DNA from: Larix sibirica
Lineage: Eukaryota > Streptophyta > Pinopsida > Pinales > Pinaceae
DNA: 23,904 bases
Direction: 5' to 3'
NCBI GenBank assembly: GCA_004151065.3
Contig: NWUY0300044289.1
Location: 11,242 to 35,145 of the forward strand
The translations under genes were made by a program, and so were the position numbers. Below the pieces are notes generated by a model. That model saw only the letters and a list, made by a program, of their open reading frames with translations, searched no databases and was not told where the DNA came from. The stretch's first letter is position 1. Every line of letters begins with the position of its first letter. Below are positions 18,789 to 23,904 of the stretch, piece after piece.

Positions 18789-18832
18789 ACGGCATAGCCG
18801 TTACTAGAGTCCCTGTAGCCGAAGGCAGGGAC
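18789..18832. other. Twin GC-rich hairpins in AT-rich DNA
   Basis: ACGGC-ATA-GCCGT (18789-18801) is followed 7 bp later by GTCCCTG-TAGCCGAAGG-CAGGGAC (18809-18832), a perfect 7-bp stem with a 10-nt loop. Both strands form them. They stand out in GC content from their surroundings. They may belong to a repeat element or a structured transcript; no identity is claimed. Confidence 0.55.
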
Positions 18833-18849
18833 CAATAAAGGAAACACAG

Positions 18850-19600
18850 TCCATTTTGAATGATTGTGATTGGTACTTGAAAATTTATAGGTGATGATTT
18901 AATCTCCTCGAAATTTGAAATGATGGATCTCCTCATGCCATTTAAGCAGTAAGAGTAAATGAATTCTACTTTTCTAGCCAAAATGGACATGGAAGGATTT
19001 TGGCATTCCATTATTTTTTCTGGAAGGATAATTAGTAAGAAGGGTCTTTAGGCATGGATAGATCGGAGAGATTTAGATTGTAGTATGGGTTTTTAATTTC
19101 TAACAAAGTTATTGTCCGTTATAATTGCTTATTATAGTGGATGATTTGCTTGAAATGGATTGTACCCTAGACATTACAACAAAATTGTCATTATCTTTGT
19201 TTTTAGTTATTTTTTTGTTTTCATTTATATTTTTAATGTTTTTTTTTTTCAATTTTGATGAAAAGTTAGTGATATTTTATTAATTGCCACTAAACACAAC
19301 ACAAATTGTACCAAGTTTAGTGTTAGTGTTTGCATGTAATTAGCCTTGACTTTAGGGTTGCTTTTACTAGTCAATGTTGGTAGTGTCGGTTCTCGTGCTT
19401 GGTTTAGCGTTGATTTTTGTATTTTTATGGAAAATTATGATAGACGTTAAAACCAATTTTATTGATGCTTAATATAGTTTGCTATAAAATTTAGTGCTAG
19501 CTTTTCCCCTAAAAAACACTAATTCTAATACTTGATAGTATTTTGATAGGGTTAAGAAGAGAGAAGAAAGATTGATTAATTGTGTATTAATTATTTCGAT
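18850..19600. other. No gene seen; AT-rich, ends in LINE-2 leader
   Basis: AT-rich, with T-runs near 19210-19250 and no domain. The 5' boundary of the third LINE lies somewhere between about 19500 and 19668 but cannot be fixed, because its 3' end and hence its target-site duplication are beyond the window. Confidence 0.45.
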
Positions 19601-19667
19601 AGCTTGGATTTCTGAACTTTTCAAGGGTTTAAGATCTTCTTTAGGGTTTCCTCTCTGACTGGCTGCC

Positions 19668-21217
19668 ATGGCGGCCAGCAGTAGAGGTCGAAAGAACCCT
19701 TCCTTCAGCGCCATGCTCTCAAGGAGAGCGCCCACAACAATGCCCCTTCTGCTACAAGGTTCAGAGACACCTGCTACTACAGCAAAAACTGTAAAAGGAA
19801 AGGGAGGAGCAGGTATGACGGAAGCCCAGCCCGAATCTTCAAACACTTTAATGAGCTCACAGTTGAAAGTTCTGGCAAAGAAGATACTGCCAAGACGGGC
19901 GCAAAGTGTAAGCCCAAAACTCTGCAGATCCCGTAGTACGAAATAACATCGAGTCTGGTAAGTCAACATATCCAATATATGCAGGACCATGCTATAATCT
20001 GTAAGTTCATAGGGCTCTGGCCCTCAGAAAAATCTCTATTAGGTTGGCTAACGAATACCTGGAAACCGAAGGGACAATGTGAACTAAAGCTAGGATCGAA
20101 AGTTTTTTTTACAGTTATTTTTCATAACCTTGAAGATAAACACAGAATTTTCCAAGGTGGACCATATTTTCTTCACTCCGTAGGACTATATATGCACAAC
20201 TGGAAAGAGCATTTCTCCCCTGAGAAGGAAGACTTCAAGGTAGTCCCAGTTTGGGTCAGGCTTTATTCCCTGCCCCAAGAGTATTGGGATATTGAAACTC
20301 TCACGGGTATTGGAAACACGCTGGGAAGGTTTGTTCAAATCTTTGACACAACCCTAGCAGGAAGGTACACTTCCTATGCCAAGACTTGTTTGTATCTAGA
20401 TATCTCTGCAGCCCTCCCAAAAGCCATAAGCCTAAGCCATCTAGATTTTGAATGGTTACAACCTATCGACTATGAGCATATCCCTTTCTGATGCCGTAAG
20501 TGTCATGAGCACGGCCATCTTTTTCGAGAATGTCCCCTGAATACCAAACCTTCTCCCAACTCGACCCCCAAATGCGATGAGGATGGTTTCACTAAAGCTG
20601 GAGGAAAACGTAAGTAGAACAAGAAAGCCCCCACTGTCAATCCTAACCCAATTACCCCTGTCCAAAACAATTTCTCTGTTCTTGAACAACATGACCCTCT
20701 AGAGGATGACTCCCCTACCTCTACCCCTCTTGTTACCTAGGAAAACTCTAACCCTATCATTCAGGCTGCCCAGACAAAACCTCTTCTTTCCCTTCATCCC
20801 TTTAATCGTGAAATCTTGACTCACCCTAATGTAAAGGATCAAATAATGAATGAAGAGGAAGAGATAACAGAAACAAATGTCATGGAGCTTGATGTCCCAA
20901 CTCTAGAAGCAACAATCATCTCAGGAGAAACAATGCACATTCCTTAGCATCAATGGGATCTCCTAGCGGATCTGTACAATTCAATAAATAAAGACAAACT
21001 GCCTCCAAAACAAGCGACACCACAGGCAACTAGTAGCCCGAGTATCTCCCAAATAGGAATCAAACAGCAGAAGTGGAGGGACATGCCAAAGATCCAAAGT
21101 GCTACATCGAAAAAATGAAGGAAGTCTAACAAACAGCTAATCCAGGAATTGGGATCCTACTTAATAGATTCAGGGCAGAAAGCCCCCTTAGAGAGGCACT
21201 TCCAACCCAAAATTTGA
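19668..21217 (+). pseudogene. LINE-2 ORF1: DUF4283 and zinc-knuckle protein, broken
   Basis: The ATG at 19668 (GCCATGGCG, strong context) opens a 92-codon basic, Ser/Thr-rich N-terminus that ends at a frameshift around 19900-19980. The protein resumes in frame 2 with CKFIGLWPSEKSLLGWLTNT, GPYFLHSVGLYMHNW and VVPVWVRLYSLPQEYW (DUF4283). The CCHC knuckle is at 20492-20533 (CRKCHEHGHLFREC, all ligands present), directly preceded by a TGA at 20489. Further stops in the same frame lie at 20615, 20738, 20945 and 21116; the last, TGA at 21215, is probably the original end. The Pro/Thr-rich tail after the knuckle has no domain. Its role is element-RNA binding, by family. Confidence 0.85.
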
Positions 21218-21225
21218 TTACAGAA

Positions 21226-23904
21226 CTAAAACTCATCACCTAGAACATTCGTGGAATCGGAGGTGATTCCAAAAGACGATCTCTCAAGAATAGGATTCTC
21301 TCCGAGAAACCTGTTGTTATAATGCTTCAAGAAACCAAATGTTCGGAGCAAAAGCTCAAAAGCTTCATTCAACAATGTTGGAAAAATGCCCATGTCATGG
21401 CTCTCAACTCTAGAGGTAGCTCAGTAGGGCTGGCTATAATTTGGGACCCCAACCTCTTGCATATGTAAGGTTTTTTCTCTTCCTTGCACACTCTTACGGG
21501 CTGGTTCAGAGTTAGAGGACTAACCAAGCAGGAGTGATGACCAATGTCTACGGCCCGCAGCATATGGACCAAAAGTTAAGTTTCCTCAACCACCTAAGAT
21601 GGCTGCATGATCAAATACCTTCCCCAAACTGGATCATTAGAGGGGAATTCAACATTATAGCCTCCTTAGAGGAAAAAAAAGGAGGCATTAGAAAGTTGGA
21701 CATGGACAGTTCAACGCTTCAAGCTCTTATCAGAGACCTCAAGTTAGCTGATTTACAAACCACTAATGGTATTTACACCTGGAACAATTGTAGAGGAGGT
21801 GAGCGACAGATAGCCTGCAGGCTCGACCGCTTTCTCATTTTAGACCCCCTTCTACAAAATCGCATCAATCTCTCAGCCACTATCTTGCCTATGATGGGAT
21901 CTGATCACTGGCATGTTTGTCTCCTCGTAGACCTAGAAGGTCCCCACAACAAAAGACCCTTCATATTTGAAAAATTATGGCTCTCCCATCCTGACTTCAA
22001 CTCCAAGATCAAGGAATGGTGGAAAGACTTCGCTCATTTGGAAGGCTCTTGTATGTACAACAAATACTAAAGCAAATACTTAAAGGCAAACTTAAGACTT
22101 GGAACAAAGATGAGTTTGGAAATATCCTTGAGGAAAAAACAAATTTAGAAAATCAGCTACAGATCATTCAATTACAAGCCATCCAAATTGGTTATACAGA
22201 AGAGCTCAAACTTCAGGAGAACGAAACTTAGGCTCATCTAAGTATCAGATACCAACAAGAGGAGGAGCTTTGGAAGCAAAAATCTAGAGTTCATTGGTTT
22301 AAGGAGGGAGAGAAAAACACGAATTTTTCCACCACTCAATGCTGCAAAGAAGGAAATAGAACATAATTACTAGACTCAACTCCCATCAAGGAGGGATGCT
22401 TCAAACCACGGAGGATATTGAACAAGAGTTGATTCACTATTACAAGGACCTACTCACTGAACCTATGGAGGATAGATCCCCGACAATAAATAAGGTACTG
22501 CAGCACATTCCTTCCATTATTCCGCAGGAATAGAATCATAGTCTCACTCAGGACATCTCGCTACAGGAAGTGGAAGAAGCAGTTATGGACATGAACCCTG
22601 GAAAAGCGCTAGAGCCATATGGCTTTGCCACAGATTTTTTCCAGGCCTGTTGGGATACTGTTAAGGTGGATGTTTGGAAGGTAGTTGAAGCTTCAAGGAA
22701 ATCGAGGCTCATTCTCCCAACCCTAAACTCTACCTTCATCACCCTTGTTCCTAAAGTGGAAAAACCTGCTGATCCTGCTAACTTCAAACCGATAGCCCTT
22801 TGTATTGTGATCTACAAAATAATCATGAAATTCATAGCCAAAAGACTGAAACCCATTCTCCCTTCTATAATCTCCCCTGAGCAAACTAGTTATGTTGAGG
22901 GTAGGCAGATTCTGGATGGAATCATTACAGCTCATGAAGCCATCCACTCTCTCAAAACATCTAGACAGACGGATATGTTGGTCAAGCTTGACATGTCCAA
23001 AGCCTTCGATAAGATAAGTTGGCAGTTCATGAAGGAAATGCTTTTAGCCTTTGGCTTCTCTAACACTTGGGTGAATTGGATCTTATCCTTAGTCTCCTCT
23101 GCCTTCTTTTCCATTCTTATAAATGGATCACCTACCACTACTTTCTCAAGCACGAGGGGCATCAAACAGGGAGATCCTATTTCTCCTTACCTGTTCATCA
23201 TTCTGGCTGAAGGACTTGGGAGATTTATTTATGCCCAGGTCAGGGAGAATAACATCCAAGGTCTCAAGCTTTCGAGTTTGAACATCAAACACTCTCATCT
23301 CCAGTTTATGGACGACACCATGTTGATAGGCAGATCTTCAGTTATGGAAGCACGAGCCTTCAAGCACATCCTAAAAACTTTTGGCAAAGCCTCTCGAATG
23401 ACCATCAATAATCTCAAATCCTAAATCTTTTTCTTCAACACTCCAATTCTTATCCAGCTCAGAATCACCCGGATTCTGAGTTACCAGAAGAGTTACCTTC
23501 CCTCCAAATGCCTTGGTGCTCCTCTTATTGATTCTGCTCTCAAAAATTCATCTTGGAAAGACTTGCTAGCCAAGCTTGAAAGCAAGTTGTCCTCCTAGAC
23601 GTTCAGGACCCTAAACTTTTCGGGTAGACTTATTCTTTTAAAATCTGTTTTGCAGGCAATTCCTTTGTATTTATTTTCTGTTATGGCCGCTCCCCAACAT
23701 GTGCTCAAATCCATAAGGAACATTCAATGAAATTTCCTCTGGGGAGGAGCGCAGCAAAACAAAAAATGGCCCCTTGTAGTTTGGAAGAATCTATGCACTG
23801 AAAAAAGCAAGGGCGGACTTGGCTTGAGAGACCCTCTAATTCTCAACAAAGTCCTTAATGCAAAATTATGGTGGTGTTTGTTGTTCAGGATTTCTACCTT
23901 ATAG
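21226..23904 (+). pseudogene. LINE-2 ORF2: endonuclease / reverse transcriptase, broken and partial
   Basis: The frame-1 start reads LKLIT, then a TAG (21241) where the family has Trp, then NIRGIG. No ATG is left at the expected place (CTA at 21226). EN motifs: LQETK (Glu 21331-21333), then after a shift near 21515-21530 GEFN at 21642-21653, where the family has GDFN, and GSDHW near 21900 with its Asp-His intact. The linker (KEGEKNTNFS) is in frame 2. RT is in frame 1 from about 22560: KLDMSKAFDKI (motif A Asp 22990-22992), RGIKQGDPISPYLF (23155 on), FMDDT (Asp pair 23311-23316), then SWKDLLAKLESKLSS, TAG 23596, and TGA 23728 before NFLWGG. TAA 23422 interrupts the thumb. The 284-codon clean RT stretch (22570-23424) is the best-preserved coding segment here. 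The final codon in the window is an in-frame TAG. Confidence 0.9.

Larger units (their letters stand above)
19668..23904 (+). mobile_element. LINE-2: plant L1-type retrotransposon, 3'-truncated by window end
   Basis: The same general architecture as the element at 5.3 kb (ORF1 with DUF4283 and CCHC knuckle; ORF2 with EN and RT), but clearly divergent in sequence, for example FMDDT instead of FADDS at the RT active site. The start given is the ORF1 ATG. The leader just upstream contains TTTAGGGTTTCC (19639-19650), a telo-box-like sequence common in plant 5' leaders. Both ORFs are broken. Everything after the RT thumb (zf-RVT, any RNase H, 3' UTR, tail) is outside the window. Confidence 0.88.

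Noticed and set aside
18688-19011. Minus-strand 107-codon frame
   Set aside because: It runs through the twin hairpins and A-rich repeats, with no recognisable domain; probably chance.
19469-19990. 173-codon minus-strand frame opposite the LINE-2 ORF1 start
   Set aside because: It is antisense to the well-supported ORF1 N-terminus and its leader, with no motif of its own.

Overview
The window looks like nuclear DNA from a seed plant, and a gymnosperm (conifer) is the best guess. It is AT-rich and gene-poor, with plant-type L1 retrotransposons (DUF4283 plus zinc-knuckle ORF1; ORF2 with endonuclease, reverse transcriptase, zf-RVT and RNase H), a Ty1-copia gag scrap, tRNA-derived SINE-like sequences, and one conserved-looking plant exon followed by an intron longer than 2.2 kb. 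Species and ploidy cannot be read from it.

Layout. 1-115 is the end of a copia-type gag fragment. 116-1900 is mostly featureless apart from a 47-bp tandem repeat. 1934-1980 (minus) carries SINE-like Pol III boxes. 2264-2500 (minus) looks like the first coding exon of a BORCS6-like protein, ending at a clean GT donor, and its upstream flank holds two tandem arrays. A second SINE-like unit lies at 3030-3085. 3100-5318 is unassigned intergenic DNA.

5336-12509 is an old L1 element on the plus strand, delimited by a 17-bp target-site duplication and a short poly(A). ORF1 (5464-6837) and ORF2 (6812-11860) keep all their domains but are full of stops and frameshifts. Within ORF2, 805 bp are repeated almost perfectly on either side of a single N at 7711. 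This is almost certainly an assembly join error, so the true element is near 6.4 kb. After the RNase H domain an uninterrupted 138-codon frame (11833-12249) is unexplained.

13130-14320 is the 3' end (zf-RVT plus RNase H) of a different LINE family. It has six stops in one frame, no frameshift, and RNase H catalytic residues lost. 14321-17180 is largely featureless. 17192-17791 (minus) is a 199-codon open frame of unknown identity. 17800-19600 contains foldbacks and GC-rich twin hairpins. 19668-23904 is a third LINE, running off the right edge inside ORF2.

No complete, clearly functional gene is present. The genes do not form an operon or a pathway. The dominant biology is retrotransposon accumulation and decay; at least ten disabling stops sit in CTAG, consistent with decay of methylated CHG sites. 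I see no convincing undescribed system. The least explained sequences are the 17.2-17.8 kb minus frame and the LINE C-terminal extension.
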